Positions 48,094 through 57,222 of a stretch of 64,000 bases of DNA are shown here, in pieces (positions within the stretch are counted from its first letter, which is position 1; every line of letters starts with the position of its first letter). The DNA is taken from NCBI RefSeq assembly GCF_030440515.1, contig NZ_CP076543.1, forward strand, positions 5,900,501-5,964,500, written 5' to 3'. The position numbers and the translations under genes were made by a program. Origin of the DNA: Streptomyces xanthophaeus (lineage in GTDB: Bacteria; Actinomycetota; Actinomycetes; Streptomycetales; Streptomycetaceae). The notes under the pieces are model-generated. The model saw only the letters and a list, made by a program, of their open reading frames with translations. It did not search any database and was not told where the DNA came from.

Positions 48094-49131
48094 GTGAGTA
48101 CGGGCACAGCACAGGCGCGAGAAGGCACGGCAGCGGCCGCGGGAGCGGCGCCGGACGTCATCTGCGCGGTGCGTGACCTGGTCAAGACGTATCCCGCGGT
48201 ACGCGGCCGGCGCGGGGCTCCCGCCCTGCCCGAGACCCGAGCCAACGACGGGATCTGCCTGGACGTCCGGCGCGGCGAGATCTTCGGACTGCTCGGCCCC
48301 AACGGCGCCGGCAAGTCCACGCTGGTCCGCCAGCTCACCGGCCTGATGCGGCCCGACTCCGGATCGGTGACCCTGCTCGGCCACGACCTCGTGGGCCACC
48401 CCGAGCGGGCCTCCCGGCTCCTCGCCTACCTGGGGCAGGAATCCACCGCCCTGGACGAGCTCACCGTGGCGCTGGCCGCCGAGACCACCGGACGGCTGCG
48501 CGGACTCGACGTCCGCTCCGCCCGCGCCGCGCGCGACGCCGTACTGGAGGAGCTCGGGCTGACCCCGATCGCCGGACGGCCCCTGAAGAAACTTTCCGGC
48601 GGCCAGCGCCGCCTCGCCTGCTTCGCCACCGCACTGGTGGGGGAGCGGCCCGTACTGGTCCTCGACGAGCCCACCACCGGCATGGACCCGGTCGCCCGGC
48701 GGGCCGTGTGGTCCGCCGTCGACCGGCGGCGCGCGCAGCACGGCGCGACGGTCCTGCTCGTCACCCACAACGTCATCGAGGCCGAGACCGTCCTCGACCG
48801 GGTCGCCGTCATCGACCAGGGCAAGGTCATCGCCTGCGACACCCCGGCCGGACTGAAGGCCACCGTCTCGGGCGAGGTCCGGCTGGAGCTGGTGTGGCGC
48901 GAGGGGGCTCCGCTGGAGGTCCCGGAGGTCGCAAGGCTGCGCGACCGGGCCGTCGAGTCCGGGCGCCGCTGGGTGCTCCGGTTGGCGCCGGACGAAGCCA
49001 GGGCGGCGGTGGCCTCGGTCACCGGAAGCCCGGCCTTCGCCGCGCTCGACGACTTCACCCTGGCCACCCCCAGCCTGGAAGACGTCTACCTGGCCCTCGG
49101 CGGCAGGACGAAAGGGCTGGTGAAGTCGTGA
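48094..49131 (+). CDS. ABC transporter ATP-binding protein
   Basis: The 345-residue ATPase has Walker A LLGPNGAGKST, signature LSGGQRR, Walker B VLVLDEPTTGMD and the switch His in VTHN. The C-terminal extension after the nucleotide domain (ATVSGEVRLELVW ...) is typical of drug/lipid exporters of the DrrA/CcmA type. TAGGCT eight bases before the GTG (48080-48085) suggests a leaderless mRNA. The stop overlaps the permease start as GTGA. Confidence 0.95.
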   Translation: MSTGTAQAREGTAAAAGAAPDVICAVRDLVKTYPAVRGRRGAPALPETRANDGICLDVRRGEIFGLLGPNGAGKSTLVRQLTGLMRPDSGSVTLLGHDLVGHPERASRLLAYLGQESTALDELTVALAAETTGRLRGLDVRSARAARDAVLEELGLTPIAGRPLKKLSGGQRRLACFATALVGERPVLVLDEPTTGMDPVARRAVWSAVDRRRAQHGATVLLVTHNVIEAETVLDRVAVIDQGKVIACDTPAGLKATVSGEVRLELVWREGAPLEVPEVARLRDRAVESGRRWVLRLAPDEARAAVASVTGSPAFAALDDFTLATPSLEDVYLALGGRTKGLVKS

Positions 49132-50009
49132 GCGACCGTTCCACGGGGGCCGTCCGGGCCGTGCTCACGCCCGATGCCGTGCCCTCACCCGCCGCGTCGC
49201 CCGCTGCGGACACCGTGCCGGTGGCCGCCGACGGCCGGGCACCGGCACCGCAGCCCGCGCCGCTGGCGCCCCGCGCACGCTTCTTCCCCTCCCTGGCCGC
49301 CGTCTACCGGGCCCAGCTGTCCCGGGCCCGGGTGGCCCGGATCCCGCTGCTGTTCGTCGCCACCTTCCAGTCCGTCGGGATCATGATCCTGATGCGGGGC
49401 GTGGTCGACGGGGGCTCGGAGGCCCGCGCCGTCGTCGCCGGCTCCTCGGTGCTCGTCGTCGCCTTCGTCGCCCTGAACCTGCTCGCCCAGTACTTCGGGC
49501 AGCTGCGGGCCGGCGGCGGGCTCGACCACTACGCCACCCTGCCCGTGCCGCCCGCGTCGGTGGTCCTGGGCGCGGCCGCCGCGTACGCCTCCTTCACCCT
49601 GCCGGGGACCCTGGTCACCGCCGTCTTCGGCTGCCTGCTGTTCGGGCTGCCGATGAGCGGGCTGTGGATCCTGGCCGCGGTGGTACCGCTGGCCGGGGCC
49701 GCACTGGCCGGGCTCGGCGCGGCACTGGGACTGCTGGCACCGCGCCAGGAGCTGGCCACCCTCGCGGGACAGCTCGGCATGTCGGCGGCGCTGCTGCTCG
49801 GGGTGCTGCCGCCGGAGCGGATGCCGGACGTGATCGTGTGGGCCCGGGACCTGCTGCCGTCCACGTACGGCGTCGAGGCGTTCGCCCGTACCTTCGCCCC
49901 CGAACCGGACTGGGCCGCCGTCGTCTTCGACCTGGGCGTGTGCGGGGCCGTCGGAGTCCTCTCGCTCACCGTCGCGACCTGGGCGTACCGCCGGGCGGCC
50001 GTCCGCTGA
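49128..50009 (+). CDS. ABC-2 type transporter permease
   Basis: The 293-residue protein has an Ala/Pro-rich cytoplasmic N-terminus of about 50 residues followed by six hydrophobic helices, in the ABC-2 exporter pattern. It is coupled by a 4-base overlap to the ATPase gene and must be its membrane partner. The exported compound is unknown; there is no biosynthetic neighbour to hint at one. Confidence 0.9.
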   Translation: MSDRSTGAVRAVLTPDAVPSPAASPAADTVPVAADGRAPAPQPAPLAPRARFFPSLAAVYRAQLSRARVARIPLLFVATFQSVGIMILMRGVVDGGSEARAVVAGSSVLVVAFVALNLLAQYFGQLRAGGGLDHYATLPVPPASVVLGAAAAYASFTLPGTLVTAVFGCLLFGLPMSGLWILAAVVPLAGAALAGLGAALGLLAPRQELATLAGQLGMSAALLLGVLPPERMPDVIVWARDLLPSTYGVEAFARTFAPEPDWAAVVFDLGVCGAVGVLSLTVATWAYRRAAVR

Positions 50010-50056
50010 CACGGTCCGCCGACGCCGCCGCCGGGCACACCTGGCACGATGTGGGG

Positions 50057-50716
50057 GTGACCGAAGCCGTGACCCCGCCCTCCCCCCTCGACCCGACGTC
50101 GCTCCCGCCCGAGAAGCGGGGAGCCGCCGCCGGGGCGATCACCCCGGAGGACGTGCGGGACGGGGCCGTCGTCGCCCTGATCCTCGGGGCGGCCGGACTG
50201 CTCCTCGGCCTGCTGTGGCTGTGGCTGGCCCCCCGGGTGCAGTACGTCTCCAACGGGGAGGCCGTGTTCCTGCGCAACAGCGAGAGCGAGGCGCGGATCG
50301 CCTCCGACGGCACCTTCTTCCTGCTGTCGCTCGGGCTGGGCGTGCTCAGCGCCGTCGCCACCTTCCTGTGGCGCCGGGCCGGCGGTGTGCCGCTGGTGAT
50401 CGGGCTGGCGGTCGGATCCGTCTTCGGAGCGCTGGTGGGGTGGCGGTTCGGGCTGTGGCTGGGGCCGACGTCGGACCTGGTCGCGGCCGCGAAACAGGCG
50501 GGCAAGGGGGTTCCGTTCGACGCGCCGCTGGAGCTGCTCGCGCACGGGGCGCTGCTGGCCTGGCCGATGACCGCCGTGCTGCTGCATCTGGGGCTGACCG
50601 CGTTGTGGACGCCGCGGGATCCGGATCCCGAGCCCGTGTACGGCTGGTCGGGGTACTACCAGGCGCCGCCGCCCGCCGACGCGGCGCCGTCGGCCCCGGA
50701 GGCCCCGCGCGCCTGA
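50057..50716 (+). CDS. DUF2567-like membrane protein
   Basis: The 219-residue protein has four hydrophobic helices, with an extracytoplasmic loop after the first (RVQYVSNGEAVFLRNSESEARIASDGTF) and a Pro/Ala-rich tail with YGWSGYYQAPPP. The family label is a moderate guess from the pattern. CACGAT six bases before the GTG (50045-50050) suggests a leaderless transcript of its own. It follows the ABC exporter genes by 47 bases. Confidence 0.75.
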   Translation: MTEAVTPPSPLDPTSLPPEKRGAAAGAITPEDVRDGAVVALILGAAGLLLGLLWLWLAPRVQYVSNGEAVFLRNSESEARIASDGTFFLLSLGLGVLSAVATFLWRRAGGVPLVIGLAVGSVFGALVGWRFGLWLGPTSDLVAAAKQAGKGVPFDAPLELLAHGALLAWPMTAVLLHLGLTALWTPRDPDPEPVYGWSGYYQAPPPADAAPSAPEAPRA

Positions 50717-50740
50717 CCGTGCCGGGCGCTGCCCGGACCC

Positions 50741-50970
50741 GCGCCTCAATCGCCGGCGGGGCTGAGAGAGCGTGGCTCCGCCCCGGACTCGCGCCTCAAT
50801 CGCCGGCGGGGCTGAGAGAGCGTGGCTCCGCCCCGGACTCGCGCCTCAATCGCCGGCGGGGCTGAGAGAGCGTGGCTCCGCCCCGGACCCCGCGCCTCGA
50901 ACGCCGGCCGGGCTGAGAGAGCGGCGCTCCGCCCCGGACCCCGCGCCTCGAACGCCGGCCGGGCTACGCG
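50741..50970 (+). repeat. Tandem array of five 50-51 bp repeats (array C)
   Basis: Units begin at 50741, 50791, 50841, 50892 and 50943. The first three are nearly identical and 50 bases apart; the later ones have a 51-base period. Blocks are GCGCCTCAATCGCCGG or CTCGAACGCCGG, then GGGGCTGAGAGAGCG, then GGCTCCGCCCCGGAC. The fifth unit runs into the 3' end of the convergent YbaK gene, whose stop (50964-50966) lies in repeat-derived sequence. Confidence 0.9.
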
Positions 50971-51458
50971 CGGGCGATCGGGGCCAGGGTGGCGGCCGTG
51001 AGGGTGGTCAGGTCCGACGGGGAGAGTTCGATCTCCAGGCCGCGGCGGCCCGCCGAGCAGCAGATCGTGGGGTGCGCCGAGGCCGAAGTGTCGATCACCG
51101 TACGCAGCCGCTTGCGCTGCCCCAGCGGGGAGATGCCGCCGAGGACGTAGCCCGTGGTGCGCTCCGCCAGGGCCGGATCGGCCATCGCCGCACGCTTGCC
51201 GCCGACCGCCGTCGCCAGGGCCTTGAGGTCCAGTGATCCCGAGACCGGGACCACCGCCACCGTCAGGACGCCGTCCACGTCCGCGACCAGGGTCTTGAAG
51301 ACCTGGGCGGGCGAGACGCCGAGCGCCTGCGCCGCCTCCTCCCCGTACGAGGGATGGGCCGGGTCGTGCTCGTACGCGTGCGTCGTGAACGCGACGCCCG
51401 CCGCCGTCAGGGCGACGATCGCCGGGGTACCTGCCGCCTGCTTGGACTTCTTCGCCAT
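50964..51458 (-). CDS. YbaK/EbsC-family Cys-tRNA(Pro) deacylase
   Basis: The 164-residue protein is a free-standing editing domain that removes Cys wrongly attached to tRNA-Pro. The YbaK pattern includes THAYEHDP, VFKTLVADVDG with the conserved Lys, AVVPVSGSLDLK, and GYVLGGISPLGQRKRLRTVID. Its stop overlaps the last repeat of array C. It starts 10 bases after the LON-domain gene ends, so the two form an operon. Confidence 0.93.
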   Translation of the reverse strand: MAKKSKQAAGTPAIVALTAAGVAFTTHAYEHDPAHPSYGEEAAQALGVSPAQVFKTLVADVDGVLTVAVVPVSGSLDLKALATAVGGKRAAMADPALAERTTGYVLGGISPLGQRKRLRTVIDTSASAHPTICCSAGRRGLEIELSPSDLTTLTAATLAPIARA

Positions 51459-51468
51459 CGGGGTGCGC

Positions 51469-52206
51469 TCAGTTCGGGCTCGTCGGGGTACGGGTCAGGT
51501 CCACCGCCGGCAGGGACGGGAGGTGGCGGATCACCGCCGTCTCCGTGCGCAGCAGCTTCAGCTCCTCCGCCAGCCGGGTCGCGGTGTCCGGGGCCTGGAG
51601 CAGCCGCTGCTTCGCCGGGATGTCCAGCACCGCCGCCGCGGCCACCAGGTAGGAGACCACCGACGGCTCGTCGGGGAGCTCCGCGCCCGTCAGGGACCGC
51701 TCGCGGGCCCCGGCCAGCCGCTTCTGGTAGTTGCGGAAGGCCCGCAGCACCCCCTCGGCCAGGACTCCCGCGCCGTCGCCCGCGTCCTCCGGGAGCTCTT
51801 CCAGCTCCGCCGTCAGGAAGGGGCCCGAGGCGTCGACCGAGACCAGGCGGACCCGCGTCGTACCGGTCGCCAGGACCTCGAAGCTGCCGTCCTCCCGCTC
51901 CCGGACGGTCGCCGCGTCGGCGATGCAGCCCACCCGGTGGAAGGCCTGGATGGGGTCGGGGCCGAAGCCGGCCGCCGGGCCCCGCTCGGGCAGGGACGTC
52001 TGGTCCGGCAGGCCGGGTGCGGTCGGCGCGACCTCCCGGCCGTCGCGGATCGCGACGACCGCGAAACGGCGCGGCTCGTCCTCGCCCGTCTTCAGCAGCT
52101 CGCGCATCATGGCGCGATAACGCTCCTCGAAGATGTTCAGCGGGAGGACGAGTCCCGGGAACAGCACCGAATTCAGCGGGAAGAGGGGCAGGCGAACGGT
52201 GGTCAC
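51469..52206 (-). CDS. LON N-terminal substrate-binding domain protein
   Basis: The 245-residue protein has the N-terminal domain of Lon protease (LPLFPLNSVLFPGLVLPLNIFEERYRAMM) and a helical C-terminal part, but no ATPase or protease domain. Such stand-alone proteins are common in actinobacteria; the role is unknown. The GTG at 52206 has TACCCT seven bases upstream (52219-52214) and no clear Shine-Dalgarno. Confidence 0.9.
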   Translation of the reverse strand: MTTVRLPLFPLNSVLFPGLVLPLNIFEERYRAMMRELLKTGEDEPRRFAVVAIRDGREVAPTAPGLPDQTSLPERGPAAGFGPDPIQAFHRVGCIADAATVREREDGSFEVLATGTTRVRLVSVDASGPFLTAELEELPEDAGDGAGVLAEGVLRAFRNYQKRLAGARERSLTGAELPDEPSVVSYLVAAAAVLDIPAKQRLLQAPDTATRLAEELKLLRTETAVIRHLPSLPAVDLTRTPTSPN

Positions 52207-52234
52207 GAGGCACAGGGTAATCGCCCGGACCACC

Positions 52235-52260
52235 GAGGGTGTCCGGCGTTTGAGGGGCGG
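52235..52260 (-). repeat. Partial copy of the 51 bp repeat
   Basis: TCCGGCGTTTGAGGGGCGG matches the inverted CGCCTCAAACGCCGG core. Only the first block of the repeat is left, and no GGGGCTCCGCCCC hairpin follows. It lies between two minus-strand genes. Confidence 0.55.
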
Positions 52261-52302
52261 ACGGTGTCACGTGCCCGATCCGCCGGACGACCCCCGCCGC
52301 CG

Positions 52303-53898
52303 TCACCCCCGCCGCAGGAGCCGGGAGGCCCCCGCCGCCACCGTCGTGGCCAGGATCCAGCCCATCACGACCAGGCCCGCGGCCCCCCACTGCCAGCCGC
52401 CTTCCAGCTTCCACTGGCCCTGCTGGCCGAGGTCGATCACCGGGAGCAGCAGGTCCAGCGCGTACAGGGCGGCGCTCCACTGCGGGTGCTCGTCCTCCTT
52501 GATCGCCGGCGGGTGGAGCTGCGAGAACAGCAGCGTCCCCGCCGCCCACAGCACCGCCATCCACAGCGCGGCCCGGCCCGGCCGGTAGCCGTAGACCACC
52601 GTCCAGTCCTGCAGGTACCCCCACGCCTTCGGCCCCGGCGGCAGTGTGGCCCGGCGCCGCCGCTGCTTGGCCAGCAGCACCTCGCGGGCGTCCTGGTCCT
52701 CGCCGCTGGCCCGCAGTACGGCGGCCAGCCGCTCGTACGGCTCCGGCGAGTACTCGGGAGTCGCCGCCTCCACCCACTCCAGGCGGCGGGAGAGCGGGAA
52801 ATGGCCCCGGGGTGCCAGGTTCTCGTAGACGAAGCCCTCGATGGACACCCCGCCCGGGCCCGGCCAGCTCGTGGAGGTGTCGACGAGCTTGACCACCTTG
52901 GCCCCGGACACCACCACCCGCCCGTGCTCCGGCCGCTCGCCCACGAAACGGAACTCGGGGGTCTGGATCCGGCGCAGGGATATCTCCTGCTCGTCGGTGA
53001 GCGTGAACCGGGCGCCGTAGAAGTCGATGGCGTCCCCGAAGCGGCCGTCGTCCAGCCGCAGCCCGCCCCGGCACTCGAAGCGCTGGGCCCGCTGACCGCG
53101 CGTGGGCGTCGCCGCCAGCCCGTACGGGGGAGTGGACGAGCCCACGCCCGCCGCGTAGTCCAGCGCGATGGAGGTCAGGTACAGGGTGCGCTCGACCGTC
53201 AGCTGCGGGGCGTTCAGTGCGTACCGCCCGTACGGGTTGCGCAGGCGGGCACCGCGCAGGTTCATCGACACGCCGACCTTCGCCCCCCGCAGGCTCATCT
53301 CCCCGTACGTCTCCAGCAGCTCGCCCTGGAAGTCCTGCGCGACGGACATCCCGTCCGCGGCGATCGCCCGCCCCTTGTTGTCCCGCTGCACCACGGCCTG
53401 GCTGACCAGCAGATCGGTACCGATCTGCGCGTCGGTGAGCCGGATCCCGCGCGCCACCCGGCAGCGCGGCAGGTGCAGATCGCCCTCGGTGTGCAGCCGG
53501 GCGGCCTCCAGCCGCGGTATCGCGCAGTTGATCAGGCGCAGCGTGCCGAAGCGGGCCTCGGACAGCTGGATCTCGCTGTCGAAGCGGCAGGACTGCAGCT
53601 CCACGTACGGGGCCACCGCACCGCCGGACAGTTCCAGCCGCCCGCTGATCCGCACCCCGCGCAGCTTGAGGGAGGCCACCCGGCCCGGCACCGGCGGCGG
53701 CCCGTGCAGCAGCAGCCGGGCGACCACCCGGGCGCGCACGCTGCGCTCGGGCCCCCAGACATGCTCGGCGTGCGGATCGTCCCGGTCGGCGGCGCGGGTG
53801 CTGAGATCGCAGATGCTGCCCGTGCGGTACGCGTCCCACATGCGGCGTTCCGAAGCGGTGAGATCCGCCGGTTCCTCTTCCGTGCGCGCCTCGGTCAC
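52303..53898 (-). CDS. Membrane protein with beta-helix-like repeats
   Basis: The 531-residue protein starts with a short helical region. From about residue 75 to 350 it has a ladder of short strands with periodic hydrophobic positions (SLKLRGVRISGRLELSGG, GTLRLINCAIPRLEAARL, GEMSLRGAKVGVSMNLRGARL), like pentapeptide-type or other right-handed beta-helices. Three hydrophobic segments near 435-531 anchor it in the membrane. Relatives are often called oxidoreductase, but I see no cofactor or redox motif. The function is unknown. Confidence 0.8.
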   Translation of the reverse strand: MTEARTEEEPADLTASERRMWDAYRTGSICDLSTRAADRDDPHAEHVWGPERSVRARVVARLLLHGPPPVPGRVASLKLRGVRISGRLELSGGAVAPYVELQSCRFDSEIQLSEARFGTLRLINCAIPRLEAARLHTEGDLHLPRCRVARGIRLTDAQIGTDLLVSQAVVQRDNKGRAIAADGMSVAQDFQGELLETYGEMSLRGAKVGVSMNLRGARLRNPYGRYALNAPQLTVERTLYLTSIALDYAAGVGSSTPPYGLAATPTRGQRAQRFECRGGLRLDDGRFGDAIDFYGARFTLTDEQEISLRRIQTPEFRFVGERPEHGRVVVSGAKVVKLVDTSTSWPGPGGVSIEGFVYENLAPRGHFPLSRRLEWVEAATPEYSPEPYERLAAVLRASGEDQDAREVLLAKQRRRRATLPPGPKAWGYLQDWTVVYGYRPGRAALWMAVLWAAGTLLFSQLHPPAIKEDEHPQWSAALYALDLLLPVIDLGQQGQWKLEGGWQWGAAGLVVMGWILATTVAAGASRLLRRG

Positions 53899-53976
53899 GG
53901 CGGCCCCCCTCCGCTGTCATCTACGTGTAGGGGAACGCTATCGGGCGCCTGTGACATCCGGGGCCGTCCGGGGCCT

Positions 53977-53993
53977 GTATCAGCCAGTGATAC
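53977..53993. promoter_or_regulatory. Palindrome upstream of the his operon
   Basis: GTATCA-GCCAG-TGATAC is a perfect 6-5-6 inverted repeat, extended by CC...GG after one mismatch. It is centred about 50 bases upstream of hisD, near the -35 region expected from AGAATT at 54023-54028. It is a candidate operator for the his operon or for the divergent gene. Confidence 0.5.
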
Positions 53994-54033
53994 GGGCGGA
54001 CGGTGGCGCGAAGCGGTCTGAGAGAATTGTGAG

Positions 54034-55356
54034 GTGATCTCTCGTATCGACCTGCGCGGTGACGCCCTCCCCGAGGGCGGCGCCCTGCGCGACCTGCTGC
54101 CCCGTGCCGAGTTCGACGTAGAAGCTGCCCTGGAGAAGGTGCGGCCCATCTGCGAGGACGTCCATCATCGTGGCACGGCGGCGCTGATCGAGTACGCGCA
54201 GAAGTTCGACGGGGTCGAGCTCTCGCAGGTCCGGGTACCCGCGGAGGCCATCAAGGCCGCCCTGGAACAGCTGGACCCGGCCGTCCGCGCCGCCCTGGAG
54301 GAGTCGATCCGGCGCGCCCGGATCGTGCACCGGGGCCAGCGCCGCACCGAGCACACCACCCAGGTGGTCCCCGGCGGCACCGTGACCGAGAAGTGGGTTC
54401 CCGTGGAGCGCGTGGGGCTGTACGCCCCGGGCGGCCGCTCGGTCTACCCGTCCTCCGTCGTCATGAACGTCGTACCGGCCCAGGAGGCGGGCGTCGAGTC
54501 GATCGCGCTCGCGTCCCCGCCGCAGAAGGAGTTCGGCGGTCTGCCGCACCCGACGATCCTCGCCGCGTGCGCGCTGCTCGGCGTGGACGAGGTGTACGCG
54601 GTGGGCGGTGCGCAGGCCGTCGCGATGTTCGCGTACGGGACCGAGGACTGCCTTCCGTCCAACATGGTGACCGGCCCCGGCAACATCTGGGTCGCCGCCG
54701 CCAAGCGCTACTTCACCGGGAAGATCGGCATCGACACCGAGGCCGGCCCGACCGAGATCGCCGTCCTCGCCGACTCCACGGCCGACCCGGTGCACGTCGC
54801 CGCCGACCTGATCAGCCAGGCCGAGCACGACCCGCTGGCCGCCGCCGTGCTCGTCACGGACTCCGCGGAGCTCGCGGACGCCGTCGAGAAGGAGCTGGGG
54901 CCGCAGGTCGCCGCGACCAAGCACGTCGAGGACCGGATCAAGCCCGCCCTCGCCGGCAAGCAGTCCGCGATCGTGCTGGTCGACAGCCTGGAGGACGGCC
55001 TCAAGGTCGTCGACGCGTACGGCGCCGAGCACCTGGAGATCCAGACCGCCGACGCCGCAGCCTGGGCCGCCCGCGTACGCAACGCCGGCGCGATCTTCGT
55101 CGGCCCGTGGGCTCCGGTCTCGCTCGGCGACTACTGCGCCGGCTCGAACCACGTGCTGCCCACCGGCGGCTGCGCCTGCCACTCCTCCGGCCTGTCCGTG
55201 CAGTCCTTCCTGCGCGGCATCCACATCGTCGACTACACGCGGGACGCCCTCGCCGAGGTCACCCACCACGTGGTGACGCTGGCCGAGGCCGAGGACCTGC
55301 CCGCGCACGGCGCCGCCCTGAAGGCGCGCTTCGGATGGAAGGTGCCCACCCAGTGA
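54034..55356 (+). CDS. hisD: Histidinol dehydrogenase HisD
   Basis: The 440-residue zinc enzyme performs the last two steps of histidine synthesis (histidinol to histidine, NAD-dependent). The family signature [14 protein letters not shown], the zinc/active-site region [15 protein letters not shown], the catalytic His pair in QAEHDPLA, and [10 protein letters not shown] are present. The GTG start has no strong Shine-Dalgarno; GTGAG and an AGAATT hexamer lie just upstream. It is the first gene of the his operon and overlaps hisC as GTGA. Confidence 0.97.
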   Translation: MISRIDLRGDALPEGGALRDLLPRAEFDVEAALEKVRPICEDVHHRGTAALIEYAQKFDGVELSQVRVPAEAIKAALEQLDPAVRAALEESIRRARIVHRGQRRTEHTTQVVPGGTVTEKWVPVERVGLYAPGGRSVYPSSVVMNVVPAQEAGVESIALASPPQKEFGGLPHPTILAACALLGVDEVYAVGGAQAVAMFAYGTEDCLPSNMVTGPGNIWVAAAKRYFTGKIGIDTEAGPTEIAVLADSTADPVHVAADLISQAEHDPLAAAVLVTDSAELADAVEKELGPQVAATKHVEDRIKPALAGKQSAIVLVDSLEDGLKVVDAYGAEHLEIQTADAAAWAARVRNAGAIFVGPWAPVSLGDYCAGSNHVLPTGGCACHSSGLSVQSFLRGIHIVDYTRDALAEVTHHVVTLAEAEDLPAHGAALKARFGWKVPTQ

Positions 55357-56462
55357 GCTTCGGCATCGACGACCTGCCCATCCGGGACGAGCTGCGCGGC
55401 AAGTCTCCGTACGGCGCCCCGCAGCTCGACGTGCCCGTCCAGCTGAACACCAACGAGAACCCGTACGAGCTGCCCGAGGAGCTCGTACGGCGCATCGCCG
55501 AGCGCGTCGCCGAGGCGGCCCGCACCCTCAACCGCTACCCCGACCGGGACGCGGTCGAGCTGCGCACCCAGCTGGCCGCCTACCTCACCCGTACCGGCAA
55601 GCACCCGGTCGCGCGCGAGAACGTATGGGCCGCCAACGGCTCCAACGAGGTCATCCAGCAGCTGCTGCAGACCTTCGGCGGGCCCGGCCGCACCGCGCTC
55701 GGGTTCGAGCCCTCCTACTCGATGCACGCGCTGATCTCCCGCGGCACCGGCACCGGCTGGATCTCCGGCCCGCGCCGCGAGGACTTCCGCCTCGACGTGG
55801 AGGCGGCGGAGCAGGCGATCACCGAGAACGCCCCCGACGTCGTCTTCATCACCTCGCCGAACAACCCCACGGGCACCGCGGTCGAGGCCGAGACGGTCCT
55901 CGCCCTCTACGAGGCCGCGCAGGCGGCCAAGCCCTCCCTCGTCATCGTCGACGAGGCCTACGTGGAGTTCAGCCACCGGGACTCGCTGCTGCCCCTCATC
56001 GAGGGCCGCCCCAACATGGTGATCTCCCGGACCATGTCCAAGGCCTTCGGCGCGGCCGGTCTGCGCCTGGGCTACCTGGCGGCGCACCCCGCCGTCGTCG
56101 ACGCCGTCCAGCTGGTGCGCCTGCCGTACCACCTGTCGGCCGTCACCCAGGCCACCGCACTGGCCGCCCTGGAACACACCGACACCCTGCTCGGCTACGT
56201 CGAGCAGCTCAAGGCCGAGCGCGACCGCCTGGTCACCGAACTGCGGGCCATCGGCTTCGAGGTCACCGATTCCGACGCGAACTTCATCCAGTTCGGGAAG
56301 TTCCAGGACTCGCACACCGCCTGGCAGAAGATCCTCGACCAGGGCGTCCTGGTCCGGGACAACGGCGTACCGGGATGGCTGCGGGTCACCGCGGGCACCC
56401 CGGCGGAGAACGACGCGTTCCTGGAAGCGGTTCGCGCACTGAAGAAGGAGCAGCACGCATGA
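55353..56462 (+). CDS. hisC: Histidinol-phosphate aminotransferase HisC
   Basis: The 369-residue PLP enzyme converts imidazole acetol phosphate to histidinol phosphate. The fold type I pattern is clear: [27 protein letters not shown] and the PLP lysine in [17 protein letters not shown]. The GTG start overlaps the hisD stop and the stop overlaps the hisB start. Confidence 0.97.
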   Translation: MSFGIDDLPIRDELRGKSPYGAPQLDVPVQLNTNENPYELPEELVRRIAERVAEAARTLNRYPDRDAVELRTQLAAYLTRTGKHPVARENVWAANGSNEVIQQLLQTFGGPGRTALGFEPSYSMHALISRGTGTGWISGPRREDFRLDVEAAEQAITENAPDVVFITSPNNPTGTAVEAETVLALYEAAQAAKPSLVIVDEAYVEFSHRDSLLPLIEGRPNMVISRTMSKAFGAAGLRLGYLAAHPAVVDAVQLVRLPYHLSAVTQATALAALEHTDTLLGYVEQLKAERDRLVTELRAIGFEVTDSDANFIQFGKFQDSHTAWQKILDQGVLVRDNGVPGWLRVTAGTPAENDAFLEAVRALKKEQHA

Positions 56463-57052
56463 GCCGCATCGGACGGGTCGAACGGACCACCAAGGAGACC
56501 TCGGTCGTCGTCGAGATAAACCTCGACGGCACCGGCCAGGTCGACGTCTCGACGGGCGTGGGCTTCTACGACCACATGCTCGACCAGCTCGGCCGCCACG
56601 GCCTCTTCGACCTCACAGTCAAGACCGAGGGCGACCTGCACATCGACAGCCACCACACCATCGAGGACAGCGCACTCGCGCTGGGCGCCGCCTTCAAGCA
56701 GGCCCTCGGCGACAAGGTCGGCATCTACCGCTTCGGCAACTGCACCGTGCCGCTCGACGAGTCCCTCGCCCAGGTGACCGTCGACCTGTCCGGCCGCCCC
56801 TACCTCGTGCACACCGAGCCCGAGAACATGGCGCCGATGATCGGCACCTACGACACGACGATGACCCGGCACATCTTCGAGTCCTTCGTCGCGCAGGCCC
56901 AGATCGCCCTGCACATCCACGTCCCGTACGGCCGCAACGCCCACCACATCGTGGAGTGCCAGTTCAAGGCCCTCGCCCGGGCCCTGCGCTACGCCGCCGA
57001 GTTCGACCCGCGCGCGGCCGGCATCCTGCCCTCCACGAAGGGCGCCCTCTAG
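56459..57052 (+). CDS. hisB: Imidazoleglycerol-phosphate dehydratase HisB
   Basis: The 197-residue monofunctional dehydratase has the manganese-binding motifs [28 protein letters not shown], and the second pair TRHIFESF ... [19 protein letters not shown]. There is no fused histidinol phosphatase domain, as expected in actinobacteria. The ATG overlaps the hisC stop as ATGA. Confidence 0.97.
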   Translation: MSRIGRVERTTKETSVVVEINLDGTGQVDVSTGVGFYDHMLDQLGRHGLFDLTVKTEGDLHIDSHHTIEDSALALGAAFKQALGDKVGIYRFGNCTVPLDESLAQVTVDLSGRPYLVHTEPENMAPMIGTYDTTMTRHIFESFVAQAQIALHIHVPYGRNAHHIVECQFKALARALRYAAEFDPRAAGILPSTKGAL

Positions 57053-57054
57053 CC

Positions 57055-57222
57055 GTGAACGGCCTGAACACCATCCTGATCGTCCTCGGCCTGTTCCTGG
57101 CCGGGGGCGTCTACTCCTTCCAGAAGCAGCAGATGCCCAAATCGGTCATCATCCTGCTGGCCCTCGCCTCCGCGATGTGCCTCGCCGCCGGAGTCCTGCG
57201 AATCCAGGGAATTTGGGAATGA
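57055..57222 (+). CDS. Small membrane protein in the his operon (55 aa)
   Basis: The 55-residue protein has two hydrophobic helices ([16 protein letters not shown] and [19 protein letters not shown]) separated by QKQQMPK. It begins 3 bases after hisB and overlaps hisH as ATGA, so it is translated with the his genes. I recognise no domain; from memory a protein of this kind sits at the same place in other Streptomyces. A role in histidine synthesis is not evident. Confidence 0.88.
   Translation: MNGLNTILIVLGLFLAGGVYSFQKQQMPKSVIILLALASAMCLAAGVLRIQGIWE

Noticed and set aside
46617..48338. A 573-codon minus-strand frame opposite the NYN gene
   Set aside because: The main part is a shadow of the NYN and ABC genes. 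Only its last 39 codons lie outside them, and these are noted separately as a weak candidate.
51154..54021. A 955-codon plus-strand frame opposite the YbaK, LON and beta-helix genes
   Set aside because: It spans three genes and several intergenic gaps, and has no ribosome site or domain.
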